This document shows positions 1-9,524 of a DNA stretch of 64,000 bases, piece after piece. The notes below the pieces were generated by a model. That model searched no databases. It saw only the letters and a list, made by a program, of their open reading frames with translations, and had not been told where the DNA came from. The translations under genes were made by a program, and so were the position numbers. Origin of the DNA: a virus; IMG/VR virus record IMGVR_UViG_3300044819_000016, positions 19,042-83,041 of that record; one strand, written 5' to 3'. The stretch's first letter is position 1, and every line of letters starts with the position of its first letter.

Positions 1-765
1 GCGCAACCAGACTTCTCAGACCTCACCGGCACCGCGGCGCTCGCCCAACTTCCTGCCGTCCTGATCAATGTCCAGGTCCTGACGTCGGGCGTTGGCGCGA
101 CGTACACCCCGACCTCGGGGACAAAGGTACAGATCGTGGAAGGTGTCGGCGGCGGCGGCGGCGGCGGAGGCACATCAAGCACTGCCGGTGGCGCAGGCAT
201 TTCGATCTACGCCGGAGGCGGCGGAGGCGGCGGCGGCGGCTATTTTCGTCGGCGCTACACGATCACGACAACCGGAACCTACACAATAGGCGCTGCTGGA
301 AGTGCAGGCGCTGCTGGAGGCAACGGTGGCAACGGTGGCAACACGACATTCACAGACGGATCGAATCTTTGCACGGGAAGTGGCGGCAGCGGCGGCGGCG
401 GAATGGCGAGCGCCGCATTGATCACGGCTGGCGTAGCCAGTGGCGGCAACGGCGGAGGTTCGAGCGGCGGAAATGTGAATATCGGAGGACAGGGCGGCGG
501 CGCCGGAGTCCGCCTTGGAGCTGGACTTGGCACTACATCAGGGACGCCGATCGGCGGACACAGTGGAGTCGGCGGGGCCTCCATCCTCGGAGGCAGTACG
601 CAAGCTGCCATAAACGCAAACCTCTCCACCGTGAACATTGGGGGAACCACTGGATTCGGAGCCGGCTGCTCCGGCAATAGCCAGTGCTCAAATGTCAACA
701 CGGCATCGAGCACCGCCGCCGCCGCTGGTGGCGCGGGCGGAATCATCGTCTGGGAGTTCGCATGA
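1..765 (+). CDS. Glycine-rich tail-fibre/receptor-binding protein, 3' part only
   Basis: The reading frame is open from the first base, so the N-terminus lies outside the window; 254 residues are visible. They start in a fibre-like repeat (DLTGTAALAQLPA). They continue into a glycine-rich domain with poly-Gly runs, the phrase TITTTGTYTIG, and GGNGGNGGNTTF, ending in GGIIVWEF. Such domains form the distal end of phage tail fibres and adhesins, where polyglycine helices present receptor-binding loops (family knowledge). The C-terminal 200 residues are paralogous to the end of the next gene. The TGA overlaps the ATG of the next gene. Receptor binding is an inference from domain type and position. 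Confidence 0.75.
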   Translation, partial: AQPDFSDLTGTAALAQLPAVLINVQVLTSGVGATYTPTSGTKVQIVEGVGGGGGGGGTSSTAGGAGISIYAGGGGGGGGGYFRRRYTITTTGTYTIGAAGSAGAAGGNGGNGGNTTFTDGSNLCTGSGGSGGGGMASAALITAGVASGGNGGGSSGGNVNIGGQGGGAGVRLGAGLGTTSGTPIGGHSGVGGASILGGSTQAAINANLSTVNIGGTTGFGAGCSGNSQCSNVNTASSTAAAAGGAGGIIVWEFA

Positions 766-2423
766 TCGTCCTCAACACCACGTCGGACATCGTCCAGATC
801 ACGACGACGACGGCGAACGCCATCGACGTACACGTCACCTACGTCGACAACGTCACCGCCGCTCCGTACACCTCGGCTCGCCAGAACACCGCGATCGCAT
901 CGTCCACGACGACCACCGTCCTCTCATCGCCTGCCGCGTCCACACAGCGCCAGTTGAAGGTCCTGACCGCCGTGGCGAAGGGCGGTGCGAACGCCGTCAC
1001 GCCCAAGCTGTTTGACGGGACGACGACCTTCAACCTGTTCGGCAACGGAATTTCCCTCCTGCCGAATGAGACCCTCTCCTACGAGGACGCGCGCGGCTGG
1101 TTCGTGCTCGATGCCCTCGGCCAGGTAAAGCAGGTTGGCGCCACGGGCCCGACTGGCCCGACTGGCTCTCAGGGACTGACGGGGCCCGCTGGCTTCGCCT
1201 ACGAGCCCGAGGAGCCGCAGGAGCCTCTCCTCCTGCGCGGGATCCAGGGCCCGGTCGGTGGCCAAGGTCCCCAGGGCGTGAACGGACCCCCGGGCGGGTT
1301 CGGCTCTGACGGCGACGACGGAGCCGACCCGATGATGATCCCGGGCGTCCAGGGATTGCAGGGTATCCAGGGGCCGACCGGAATCACCGGGTCCCAGGGC
1401 GCGCCAGGGTTCGCGGTCCCTGGTGCCGACCCAGAGGAGCCCGAGGCCCCGTGGGTGTTCGGCTCTGGGTTCACCCAACTGACTGGCCCGGTCACCGCTG
1501 GTCCAGGGGCTGGCCCCCAGCAAACGGCTATCTCCACGAACGCCGTGGCGCTGACGAACCTCGCACAGATCGCGACGCTGACGCTCCTCGGGAACAACAC
1601 GGGCGGCACGGCGAACGTTCTGGCGCTGACGGCGGCTCAGGTGAAGACGCTCCTGGCAATCGCGTTCGGAGATGTCTCAGGGACGCTCGCCGCTACCCAG
1701 TTCCCGGCGCTCACTGGAGCTGTCACGTCTGTCGCGGGCGGCCTTGCGACGTCGGTTGGCACGATTCCAGGGCGGTACGTGGCAACCCAGGTGTTGACCT
1801 CTGGCACGACCTACACCCCGACAAACGGCACAGTGAACAAGCAGATCGTGAGGGGATGGGCCGGCGGCGGCGGCGGCGGCGGTGTGACGACGGTGGGCAC
1901 GACGAACGCATTCGGCGGAGGCGGCGCGAGTGGGGGTTACTTCCAGCGCGTTTACAACATCACGACCACTGGCACCTATGCCATCGGGGGCGGAGGGAGC
2001 GCGGGGGCGAACACCGGCGGCACCGGCGGCACCGGCGGCAACACCACATTCACGGACGGAACGACCCTCTGCACCGCCAATGGTGGCCACGGAGGCGTCG
2101 GTATGACAGCCGCGAACACGAACTTGGTTGCGCTTGGTGGGGCGGCTCCATCTGCGAGCACCAACGGCAACGTCAATGGCACGGGCTCCCCGGGTGGCTA
2201 CGGTTTCCGGCTTGTCGGCGCCGTCGCAGGCGATGGCGTCTCGGGCTTCGGGGCGAGTTCCGGGTTTGGCGGAGGCGGCACGGCGAAGAACGCCGGAGGC
2301 GCCGGGGCCAACGCGACGGGGTTCGCCTCCGGAGGGGGCGGCGCTGCGCAAGTAGCCAATTCAGGGGCTGCGGTCGGCGGCACAGGCTCGGCAGGCATAA
2401 TCATCGTGGACGAATTCACGTAA
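762..2423 (+). CDS. Tail-fibre protein with collagen-like and glycine-rich domains
   Basis: The product has 553 residues and starts at the ATG overlapping the previous stop (ATGA). Residues 1-125 form a beta-rich N-terminal domain, perhaps for attachment. From about residue 126 there are collagen-like Gly-X-Y triplets (GPTGPTGSQGLTGP), interrupted by acidic EPEEPQEP-type inserts. A fibre repeat follows (FGDVSGTLAATQFPALTG), then a glycine-rich tip homologous to the upstream gene (TITTTGTY / NITTTGTY; GGTGGNTTFTDG). Collagen-like segments are common trimerising shafts in phage fibres. The acidic, proline-rich interruptions are unusual and may be hinges. Adhesion function is inferred. Confidence 0.8.
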   Translation: MIVLNTTSDIVQITTTTANAIDVHVTYVDNVTAAPYTSARQNTAIASSTTTTVLSSPAASTQRQLKVLTAVAKGGANAVTPKLFDGTTTFNLFGNGISLLPNETLSYEDARGWFVLDALGQVKQVGATGPTGPTGSQGLTGPAGFAYEPEEPQEPLLLRGIQGPVGGQGPQGVNGPPGGFGSDGDDGADPMMIPGVQGLQGIQGPTGITGSQGAPGFAVPGADPEEPEAPWVFGSGFTQLTGPVTAGPGAGPQQTAISTNAVALTNLAQIATLTLLGNNTGGTANVLALTAAQVKTLLAIAFGDVSGTLAATQFPALTGAVTSVAGGLATSVGTIPGRYVATQVLTSGTTYTPTNGTVNKQIVRGWAGGGGGGGVTTVGTTNAFGGGGASGGYFQRVYNITTTGTYAIGGGGSAGANTGGTGGTGGNTTFTDGTTLCTANGGHGGVGMTAANTNLVALGGAAPSASTNGNVNGTGSPGGYGFRLVGAVAGDGVSGFGASSGFGGGGTAKNAGGAGANATGFASGGGGAAQVANSGAAVGGTGSAGIIIVDEFT

Positions 2424-2437
2424 GAACAGGAGACCCC

Positions 2438-2650
2438 ATGGACCCCACTGTCACGATCCCAATCACCGAGTATGAGACCCTGATCGCCATCGTCTCGCGC
2501 CTGCGCTCCCTCCGGAAGCTTGGGCTAAAACACCGCTTCAACGCCGAGGGCAATCCTGAGTCGTATCCCGACACCGAAACCACCCCCCTCCAGCACGCCC
2601 AGGTGAACCTCGATCAGGTCATCGAGGCGGCCATGAGAGCCGGGTTCTGA
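2438..2650 (+). CDS. Small hypothetical virion-region protein
   Basis: A 70-residue protein beginning at an ATG preceded by a good ribosome-binding site (AGGAG, 4 bases upstream). It is predicted to be mostly helical, with no membrane segment or recognised motif (starts MDPTVTIPITEYETLIAIVS). It lies between the tail-fibre gene and another small structural gene. Its stop overlaps the repeated GATCGG(N)CTGGCC element. It may be a fibre chaperone or tail accessory protein; nothing in the sequence decides this. Confidence 0.6.
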   Translation: MDPTVTIPITEYETLIAIVSRLRSLRKLGLKHRFNAEGNPESYPDTETTPLQHAQVNLDQVIEAAMRAGF

Positions 2651-2666
2651 TCGGTCTGGCCAGGAC

Positions 2667-3005
2667 ATGGCAACAGCAAAATCCCGACTCGTAGGCCCGA
2701 CCCAGGTGGCCACCGGCCCCACGACCGTCTTGACGGCTGGTGCCCTTGAACAGTGTGTCATTCAGATGATCATGGTCTCGAATCCGAGCGCCTCGGCCAT
2801 CAACTTCTCGCTCTCGATCGGCGCCGACGCCGCCGCGACCCGGATCATCGGGACGAACGCGACGGTAGGCAATATCGCCGCGAACAGCGTCCAGCAGTTC
2901 TACGGGTCCTGGCCCGTCCAGCCGACTGAGATCGTGACCATCTCGGCGTCCACCGGCGCCGTCCTGGTCTGCGTGATCACCGGCGAGCGACGCACCCTCG
3001 GGTAA
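2667..3005 (+). CDS. Small beta-rich hypothetical structural protein
   Basis: A 112-residue protein rich in Val, Ile, Thr and Ala in alternating patterns typical of beta-sandwich virion proteins (VATGPTTVLTAG, IVTISASTGAVLVCVITG). There is no signal peptide or catalytic motif. The ATG lies 18 bases after the start of the GATCGGTCTGGCCA element, the same spacing seen before the 984-residue fibre gene. Position among tail genes suggests a small tail or decoration protein; no family was recognised. Confidence 0.6.
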   Translation: MATAKSRLVGPTQVATGPTTVLTAGALEQCVIQMIMVSNPSASAINFSLSIGADAAATRIIGTNATVGNIAANSVQQFYGSWPVQPTEIVTISASTGAVLVCVITGERRTLG

Positions 3006-3019
3006 ACTAGGGGCCAATT

Positions 3020-3208
3020 GTGGACCCTCACGACTCCCATTCCTCGCCGCCGGGGAACTTCCAGCAGATCCTGGAGGTGTTCCCGGTGGCGACCCCGACC
3101 GGCCTCAATGATCTCGTCACGGCGTGCATCGGGGCGACGTTTGCCGACCAACTCCTCGCCGTCGAGGTCTACATGGGGGGCGCCGGACTGATGCCTCCGG
3201 TGTCGTAA
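3020..3208 (+). CDS. Small hypothetical protein
   Basis: A 62-residue frame starting with GTG, placed 14 bases after the previous gene and just downstream of a GGGCCAATT sequence. The translation (MDPHDSHSSPPGNFQQILEV) has no recognised motif. It fills the gap before the long tail gene with good third-position GC, so it is probably real. Confidence 0.5.
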   Translation: MDPHDSHSSPPGNFQQILEVFPVATPTGLNDLVTACIGATFADQLLAVEVYMGGAGLMPPVS

Positions 3209-3213
3209 GCCAG

Positions 3214-6200
3214 TTGGGGGCGGGCCTCACAAAGCAGCTGATCCCGCTGTTCGTTGGCGGCGGTGTCGACACCAAGACGGATCCCCGTCTCGTCGGAACC
3301 GCTTCGAACGCCGTCGGTACCTCGACGCCGAACGGGGCCCTCCTCCAACTCGACAACATGTTCATGGCTCGCACCGGCGAGCTTCGGCTCCGGAGCGGGT
3401 TCAACAACTTCTCCGGGAGTGCCTACTCGTCTGGTGTCGGCGGATCCATCTACGGGATTTTCCCTGCCGGACAGGGAAAACTCGGCTGCTATTACCAGCA
3501 GTCAGGCGTTCGCCGTGGCGCCCAGTTTCACATAGGCGCCCTTCCGTGGGACTCGACCAGCCTTAGCTCCGTTTCGTCGGCCCTCAACCAGAACGGGATC
3601 ATCGCTCCGCAAGGCGGAGTCTTCCCGATCGGACCTTCGAGCCCTGCTGACGTCAACGTTCGCGCCGTCGATTGCGCCTATGCCAACGGCTGGGTCATCT
3701 ACGGCTGGCGGAACAACAACAACGACAATTTTTGGGCGGTCAACAAGCTGTCAGATGGGCTGTCACTCAATGGCGCGACGGTAGGATTCAGCCCACCATG
3801 GTCGGTCTCCACTGCGACGAACGCCAAAAGCACCGTCACCTCAGCCAACAATAAATACCTCGTCTATATCGCCCCGGAAGCCACGACCAACAAGGTCAAA
3901 CTCCTGGTGACAGACGTGGTCGGGAATACCGTCTCCTCTGCCGTCGACGTCTCGACGTCGATCAGCGCCCCGATTGGCGGCGCGAACATCATCTGCGCGC
4001 GGGCCCGCGCCTCCGGCAGCAATTCCATCATCATCGCGTGGACGCTCGCTGCCGCGAACAGCGTGAAGGTGATCGAGTTCGACTGCTCGACGCTCTCCAT
4101 CGTCACCTCGAACACGGTCACGGCGGACGCCTCCCAGACCATAGGCTGGATCGGCGACCCAACCGGACAGACGAGCTACTACCTCGCAGCCGCCGGAGCG
4201 ACAAGTGGCGTCGTCGTCCGCCAGATCAATTCATCGCTCGCGGTCACGTCGATCGTCACCATTGACGCGACGGTTTCTGTCACCGTCGCGAACATCTGCG
4301 GGTACGTCACGGGCGCAAACTCCTATCGCTGTGTCTGGGATCGAATCGCATCCGGGACGCTCCCGGCTATCGGATGGAGCGACAGGATCATGTCCGGCAC
4401 TGTGGCATCCGGTACGCTGACTCAAGCGGCGACCCAGTCAGGTCTTGGGTTCTCCATCGTCTCCGACGTCTTTGGGATCACGACAGCATCGGGCGACACG
4501 AATCAGTACATCGTCGCTGCGTTCACCTCTCCGACCCAGTCGACTTACGTTGTCCTGTGGATCGGGATGTCGACAGTCAACAACGACTCCGACCACGAAT
4601 TCCGATTCGTCTCGTCCTTCTGCCAGGGAACCGCGAGCCAGGTCCGCCGCGGGACTGGTGCAAAAGCCTCGATCGCGATGATCAATGCGAATAGGAAAAT
4701 GATCGTCCTGGAGCAGGTGACTCGGATTCCAGGCATCGGCGGGACCGGGGGGTATGCCTTCCAGCAGACGTCTGGACACCCGGTGAATTTCTTCGAGATC
4801 AATGGATATGCGAATGGCTTAGCCAACGTCCAGAACGGCCTTTACAATCCCGTCGAGATTGGCGGCACGACGTATCTCCCGGGCGGCTTCATGATGCAGG
4901 GTACGTCCGGGGCAAATCTAATTGCCGCTCAGCACGTGGTTTCGCCGGAGCCTGTTCAGTCGCTTATCGTAAACTCTGGGTCCGGCAATCTAACGCCGTC
5001 GGCGACCTACCAATATTGCTACGTCTACGTGTTCACGAATGCCGACGGATCGATCATCCGCTCCGCGCCCTCCGTCCCTGTGAGCGTCTCAACCGGAGTC
5101 GCCGCCAACTGGACGGCCAACGGAAACCTGATCTGCGAACGTTGGAACGGTCAATTCCAGGGCGATGGGGTCGCTACGATCGAGGTATATCGCGCCGGTG
5201 GAACTGCCGGATCTGTCACTTTCAACAAGGTTCTCACGCTCCCGAATCCGTCTGGGAATGACACGGTGAATTTCAATGACGCCGTCGCCGATACCGTCGC
5301 GGCAACGGGCGAGATTCTCTACACGACCGGCGGTGTCCTCGATAACCTGCCGGCTCCGCCATGCAAGCTGATGGTCGCTAACAACGGGCGTGGCTGGGTA
5401 GTCAATTCCGAGAACCCGACCGAGCTTTGGTTCTCGAAGCAGCGGAAGGTCGGCGAGGGGCTCTACTTCCATCCCCTTCTCCGCATCCTGATCACCGGCG
5501 ACGGGTTCGGCGCGATCACTGGGCTATCCGCGATGGATGGCCGCGTGGTGGTCTTCAAGTCCAATGCGATCTACGTGATCTCGGGTGATGGCCCGGACGA
5601 CACGGGGGCGGGCTCGTTCAACGTTCCCCAAGCCGTCAGTTTGTCGATGGGCTGCCAGAACCCGGCGAGCATCGTCCTCTCGGACGCCGGGATCTTGTTC
5701 CAGAACGAACAGGGGATTTTTCTCCTCGATCGCGGCTTGAACCTGACGTATATCGGCTCCCCGGTTGAGGCGTACACGTTCGCCGAGTGGATCGTCGGTG
5801 CATCTCTCGTCGATGCCTACACCCAGGTCAGGTTTGTGACCCCGAGCGGACGCTGCCTCGTCTACGACTACTTCCAAAAGCGGTGGTACTCGTGGCTCCT
5901 CCGGTCGGACACCAACGGGGTCATCTCTCCGGTTGTCGGCTGCGCCCAGGTCCCCTACAGGAACTGGGTCTATGCGCTGGCGGACGGGTCGATCTTCGAG
6001 GAGACGCCCGGTATCTGGCAGGACGTCAACGTCATCACGACGGCCATAATCCCGGTCATCCTGTTCCCCCAGGTCAACACCGGAGGGATCAATGGCTTCC
6101 AGCGCGTCTACTGCATGCAACTCGAAGGCGCCTACCTCGGGGATCACACGCTCCAGGTGTCGGCGGTCTACGACCTCGGGGCGAACACGGAGCCGACCAG

Positions 6201-6390
6201 GTCCCTGGCGATCACCAGCGGCCCGTTCCAGTACGAGGTGTTCTTCGCGAACCCGAAGTGCTCGACCATCCAGGTCCAGCTGACGTCGAACCACGCCGCC
6301 GGCTCCGGGGCGTTCATACTCACTGCGGCATCCCTCTGGGTCGGAGTGAAGCGCGGGAGCCAGTTCGCCGCGTCGAAGAGACTCGTCTGA
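3214..6390 (+). CDS. Large probable tail protein, beta-propeller-like
   Basis: About 1058 residues if it begins at the TTG at 3214; an in-frame extension back to 3124 would overlap the previous gene and gives an unlikely Arg-rich N-terminus. The likely start reads GAGLTKQLIPLFVGGGVDTKTDPRLV, then LLQLDNMFMARTGELRLRSGF, a pattern known from large phage tail proteins. The C-terminal half has blade-like repeats (MDGRVVVFKSNAIYVISGDGP, SDAGILFQNEQGIFLLDRG, GRCLVYDYFQKRWYSW) that suggest a beta-propeller, as in tail nozzle or stabilisation proteins of podoviruses. The fold and nozzle role are inference. The stop overlaps the next start (TGATG). Confidence 0.65.
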   Translation: MGAGLTKQLIPLFVGGGVDTKTDPRLVGTASNAVGTSTPNGALLQLDNMFMARTGELRLRSGFNNFSGSAYSSGVGGSIYGIFPAGQGKLGCYYQQSGVRRGAQFHIGALPWDSTSLSSVSSALNQNGIIAPQGGVFPIGPSSPADVNVRAVDCAYANGWVIYGWRNNNNDNFWAVNKLSDGLSLNGATVGFSPPWSVSTATNAKSTVTSANNKYLVYIAPEATTNKVKLLVTDVVGNTVSSAVDVSTSISAPIGGANIICARARASGSNSIIIAWTLAAANSVKVIEFDCSTLSIVTSNTVTADASQTIGWIGDPTGQTSYYLAAAGATSGVVVRQINSSLAVTSIVTIDATVSVTVANICGYVTGANSYRCVWDRIASGTLPAIGWSDRIMSGTVASGTLTQAATQSGLGFSIVSDVFGITTASGDTNQYIVAAFTSPTQSTYVVLWIGMSTVNNDSDHEFRFVSSFCQGTASQVRRGTGAKASIAMINANRKMIVLEQVTRIPGIGGTGGYAFQQTSGHPVNFFEINGYANGLANVQNGLYNPVEIGGTTYLPGGFMMQGTSGANLIAAQHVVSPEPVQSLIVNSGSGNLTPSATYQYCYVYVFTNADGSIIRSAPSVPVSVSTGVAANWTANGNLICERWNGQFQGDGVATIEVYRAGGTAGSVTFNKVLTLPNPSGNDTVNFNDAVADTVAATGEILYTTGGVLDNLPAPPCKLMVANNGRGWVVNSENPTELWFSKQRKVGEGLYFHPLLRILITGDGFGAITGLSAMDGRVVVFKSNAIYVISGDGPDDTGAGSFNVPQAVSLSMGCQNPASIVLSDAGILFQNEQGIFLLDRGLNLTYIGSPVEAYTFAEWIVGASLVDAYTQVRFVTPSGRCLVYDYFQKRWYSWLLRSDTNGVISPVVGCAQVPYRNWVYALADGSIFEETPGIWQDVNVITTAIIPVILFPQVNTGGINGFQRVYCMQLEGAYLGDHTLQVSAVYDLGANTEPTRSLAITSGPFQYEVFFANPKCSTIQVQLTSNHAAGSGAFILTAASLWVGVKRGSQFAASKRLV

Positions 6391-6545
6391 TGCCTATCGA
6401 CTACGGTGATTCCCCCGAGGCGTTCAAGCGCAACATTCACACGCTTTCGAACGACAAGAAGCCCGACGGATCCCCTAAGTTCAGCCGGGCACAGATCGTG
6501 GCGATCGCCTATCGGGCGCGGCGCTCCAAGCGACCCAAGAAGTAG
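6390..6545 (+). CDS. Small basic hypothetical protein
   Basis: A 51-residue protein translationally coupled to the preceding tail gene (TGATG overlap). It ends in a basic tail (YRARRSKRPKK) preceded by KFSRAQIVAIAYRA. It has no membrane segment. It is too short for a confident family call. The conserved-looking phrase SPKFSRAQIVAIAY and tight coupling support a real gene within the tail operon. Confidence 0.55.
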   Translation: MPIDYGDSPEAFKRNIHTLSNDKKPDGSPKFSRAQIVAIAYRARRSKRPKK

Positions 6546-6569
6546 GGGCCTGATCGGGCTGGCCACGGT

Positions 6570-9524
6570 ATGGCCGTCAACCAACCGCCGGTGAAGTCGC
6601 TACCCCGCACCGTCGCGTCCCCGCAGCCGATTTTTCCTTCAGGTACCTCCGGCGGAGGAACACCTGCGGCCACGTCTATGCCGCAGTCTACGGCCACATC
6701 TGGGGCCTATCCTGTCGGGTCAAAGTACACCCCCGGAAGCTTTACCTACACCTCCGGAACCGGAACGGCATACGGGCTCACCAAAGCAGATGCTGGGAAC
6801 GGGAATTCATATTACGAATACCCGGACGGAAGTCGGACTCTCGTCGGACCCGACGGCACTGTGCTCGGCAACCAGGCGCCGAGCAGTCCGACACCTGGAG
6901 GAACGCCAAGTTCCACCGGGGGGCCCGTTCAGTACCCGCCGGGGTGGGACCCAACCAAGGGAACATCGGTCAACTCTGACGGGACCGTCAGGAATGCTGA
7001 TTATGGAACCAACCCGGATGGGACAGTTTCGGCAAGCACCGCGCAGGGCGTGCAGCAGGCGCTGGCAGCTGGCTACCCGCTCAACAAGATCCAGGTCCCC
7101 GTCGTTTCCGATGGCTTCAACGGTGGGCCTCCGACGACGACCTACACCACCGCCGACAAAGGCGGAATCCTCGATCCGAACGACGGCAAGACCCACACCC
7201 TGAGTTCCACCGGAGTCGAAGGCGGAACGCCGGCACCGAAGAACCTCCTCGATGCACTTGGATCCGGCGTCCCCTTCGTAAGCCCTGTTCTCGCCGCCGG
7301 TACTGGACTCGTTACCGACGTCGCCAACAAAGTCGCCGGCCTGCTTCCCCCAACTTCCGGTGGATCTGGAGGCGCCGCTCCGACGGTGGCGAATGGACCG
7401 GCAATCTCTGCCGCGATCACGGCAGCCCAGAACCAGGCGGACGCCGCGCAGAACGCCGCCAACAACTATCAGCCGATCTCGTCGCCGACCATCGGCTACG
7501 TCCCCGCGACTCAGGCCGGTCACGCCACGGCTGGCGTCTCCCAGGGCTATGGCGCCACCGGCGGAGTCTCCCAGGGCTATGCCGCCGCCGCCGGCCAGGT
7601 CGGCGCCTATCAGGCTGCCCCCTACACCGCGCCGATCCAGGCTGGTCACGCGACCGCTGGAGTCGCCACGGCGGGGCAGATCGCCTCGACGGCCCTCGCC
7701 GCCAAGCAACAGGCGATCGTCGCGCAGCAGATCCAGGCGGCCCTCGTCGCCCAGCAGCCTGCCATCCAGGCCCAGCAGGTCACGGCGGCCCAGGCCGGGC
7801 GGACCATCGTCGGCCCCACCGCGCTCGCCGACCAGTCCCAGATCGCTCCGGTGGATCTGGCCGGCAACACGACCATCGACCAGGGCGAATCCGAGCAGGC
7901 CCGCGCCGCTCAGACCGACCTGATTGGCCAACTCCAGGGCACGATCGCGGGCACTTCTCCGTCCGTCGCCGCCATCATGCTCCGCCAGGAGACGGAGCGG
8001 AACATCGCGAGCCAGTACGCCCTCGGCGCCGCCGCCAGCGCACAGAACAGCGGGCTCGCCCAGCGGACGGCGATGATCAATGCCGCGAACCTGAACCAGC
8101 AGGCGATCGGCCAGCAGGCCCTTCTTCGCGCCCAGGAGATCGCGACCGCCCAGGGACTTCTCGGGACGACTGCCGGCGCCGAGCGGACCTCGGACATCAA
8201 CGTGGCCACGTCCCAGGCTGACCTCAGCCAGCAGGTCATCCTCGCGAACGCCGGGTTCACGAACACCCAGAACATGACCCAAGCCCAACTCGACCAGGCG
8301 GTCAAGTTGGCGAACGCTGGGTTCAAGAACACCGCGACCACGACCCAGGCCCAGCTCGATCAGGCAACCGCGGCCCTGAACGTCACGCAGGCGAACACCG
8401 TCAACCTCGCGAACGCGAAGAACGCCCTCGACGCCGCGACCACGAACGTCACCCTCGCCCAGCAGGCGATGCTCGCGAACCAGTCGGCCGAAAATGCGGC
8501 GCGCCTCGCGAACGCGCAGAACGCCCTCGCCGCCGCGACGACCAACGCCCAGCTTGCCCAGCAGGTCGAGCTTCAGAACGCAGCGGCCATCAACCAGACG
8601 AACACCACGAACGCGACGCTGTCGACGAACACGTCGATCGCGAACGCCGGGTACGCGACCCAGGCGTCCATCACGAACGCCAACAACATCACCTCGGCGA
8701 ACACGGCGTCTGCTCAGCTTGCGAACGCGATCTCAATCGCGAACGCGAACAACCAGAGCCAGATGCAGGTCGCCCAGGCCGCTGACACTACGAACGCGAA
8801 CATCGCGACCGCCGGCAACTTCACTCAGTCCTCGGTCGCGAACGCCAAGAACGCGACCGACGCGAGCATCGCATCGGCCCAAAACTACACCTCGTCCTCG
8901 GAGAACAACGCGACCAACGCGACGAACGCCTCCGAGAACAACGCGACGAACGAAACGAATGCCTCGATCAACACGGCGACGCTTGCGAACGCCGTGAACA
9001 TCAACAACGCATCGAACGCCGTGACGACCGCGGGCCAGAACATCACCGCGAAGCAGAACGCAGCCGGGAACGCAATCACTGCCGAGGGCAACGTCATCTC
9101 GGGTCAGGTCGGGATGGCGAACGCAGCCAACGGAGCGGTCTCGGCCGCCGCCGCTATGAAGGCCGCCAACAACAACGATCCGTCAAATCCGTTCAACATC
9201 ATAAAAAACATCCCGGTCCCAGGTTCCGATCGTCGCGGCAAAAAGGATATCAAAGATGCCGAGATGGACGTGAAGAAGCTGGTTGCTTCTCTCTCGGCAA
9301 AGAGCTTTGCCTACAAGGACACCTCGAAGCCAGGAACGGCTCCGGGTAGGCGTTGGGGAGTCATGGCACAGGATCTGGAAAAGACCTCTGCTGGAAAGTC
9401 CCTGGTCATGGAAACCCCAACCGGAAAGATGATCGATGCCTCTCAAGCTGTCATGACGGCGCTCGCTGCTCTCGGCCACGTCGCCAAGCGGCTCGACAAG
9501 GTCGAAAAGCGGGTGTCGCGATGA
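6570..9524 (+). CDS. Long tail-fibre/virion protein with C-terminal S74-type chaperone domain
   Basis: 984 residues. Residues 1-230 are Gly/Pro/Thr-rich and probably extended. Residues 280-440 are Ala/Gln-rich with repeats (ATAGVSQGYGATGGVSQGY). Residues 440-860 form a long Ala/Asn helical or coiled segment (NATNASENNATNETNAS). The last 100 residues match the Peptidase_S74 intramolecular chaperone: SDRRGKKDIK from about Ser886, then SFAYKD and RRWGVMAQDLEK. In known endosialidase and fibre proteins this domain assembles the trimer and then cleaves itself off at the conserved Ser. The usual L-K pair reads G-K-K here, so cleavage is likely but not certain. Start chosen at ATG 6570 after the repeated GATCGGGCTGGCCA element. 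Confidence 0.8.
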   Translation: MAVNQPPVKSLPRTVASPQPIFPSGTSGGGTPAATSMPQSTATSGAYPVGSKYTPGSFTYTSGTGTAYGLTKADAGNGNSYYEYPDGSRTLVGPDGTVLGNQAPSSPTPGGTPSSTGGPVQYPPGWDPTKGTSVNSDGTVRNADYGTNPDGTVSASTAQGVQQALAAGYPLNKIQVPVVSDGFNGGPPTTTYTTADKGGILDPNDGKTHTLSSTGVEGGTPAPKNLLDALGSGVPFVSPVLAAGTGLVTDVANKVAGLLPPTSGGSGGAAPTVANGPAISAAITAAQNQADAAQNAANNYQPISSPTIGYVPATQAGHATAGVSQGYGATGGVSQGYAAAAGQVGAYQAAPYTAPIQAGHATAGVATAGQIASTALAAKQQAIVAQQIQAALVAQQPAIQAQQVTAAQAGRTIVGPTALADQSQIAPVDLAGNTTIDQGESEQARAAQTDLIGQLQGTIAGTSPSVAAIMLRQETERNIASQYALGAAASAQNSGLAQRTAMINAANLNQQAIGQQALLRAQEIATAQGLLGTTAGAERTSDINVATSQADLSQQVILANAGFTNTQNMTQAQLDQAVKLANAGFKNTATTTQAQLDQATAALNVTQANTVNLANAKNALDAATTNVTLAQQAMLANQSAENAARLANAQNALAAATTNAQLAQQVELQNAAAINQTNTTNATLSTNTSIANAGYATQASITNANNITSANTASAQLANAISIANANNQSQMQVAQAADTTNANIATAGNFTQSSVANAKNATDASIASAQNYTSSSENNATNATNASENNATNETNASINTATLANAVNINNASNAVTTAGQNITAKQNAAGNAITAEGNVISGQVGMANAANGAVSAAAAMKAANNNDPSNPFNIIKNIPVPGSDRRGKKDIKDAEMDVKKLVASLSAKSFAYKDTSKPGTAPGRRWGVMAQDLEKTSAGKSLVMETPTGKMIDASQAVMTALAALGHVAKRLDKVEKRVSR

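Noticed and set aside
3124-3213. An upstream start for the 1058-residue tail protein at 3124
   Set aside because: It would add an Arg/Gly-rich stretch overlapping the gene at 3020 and out of keeping with the rest of the protein.
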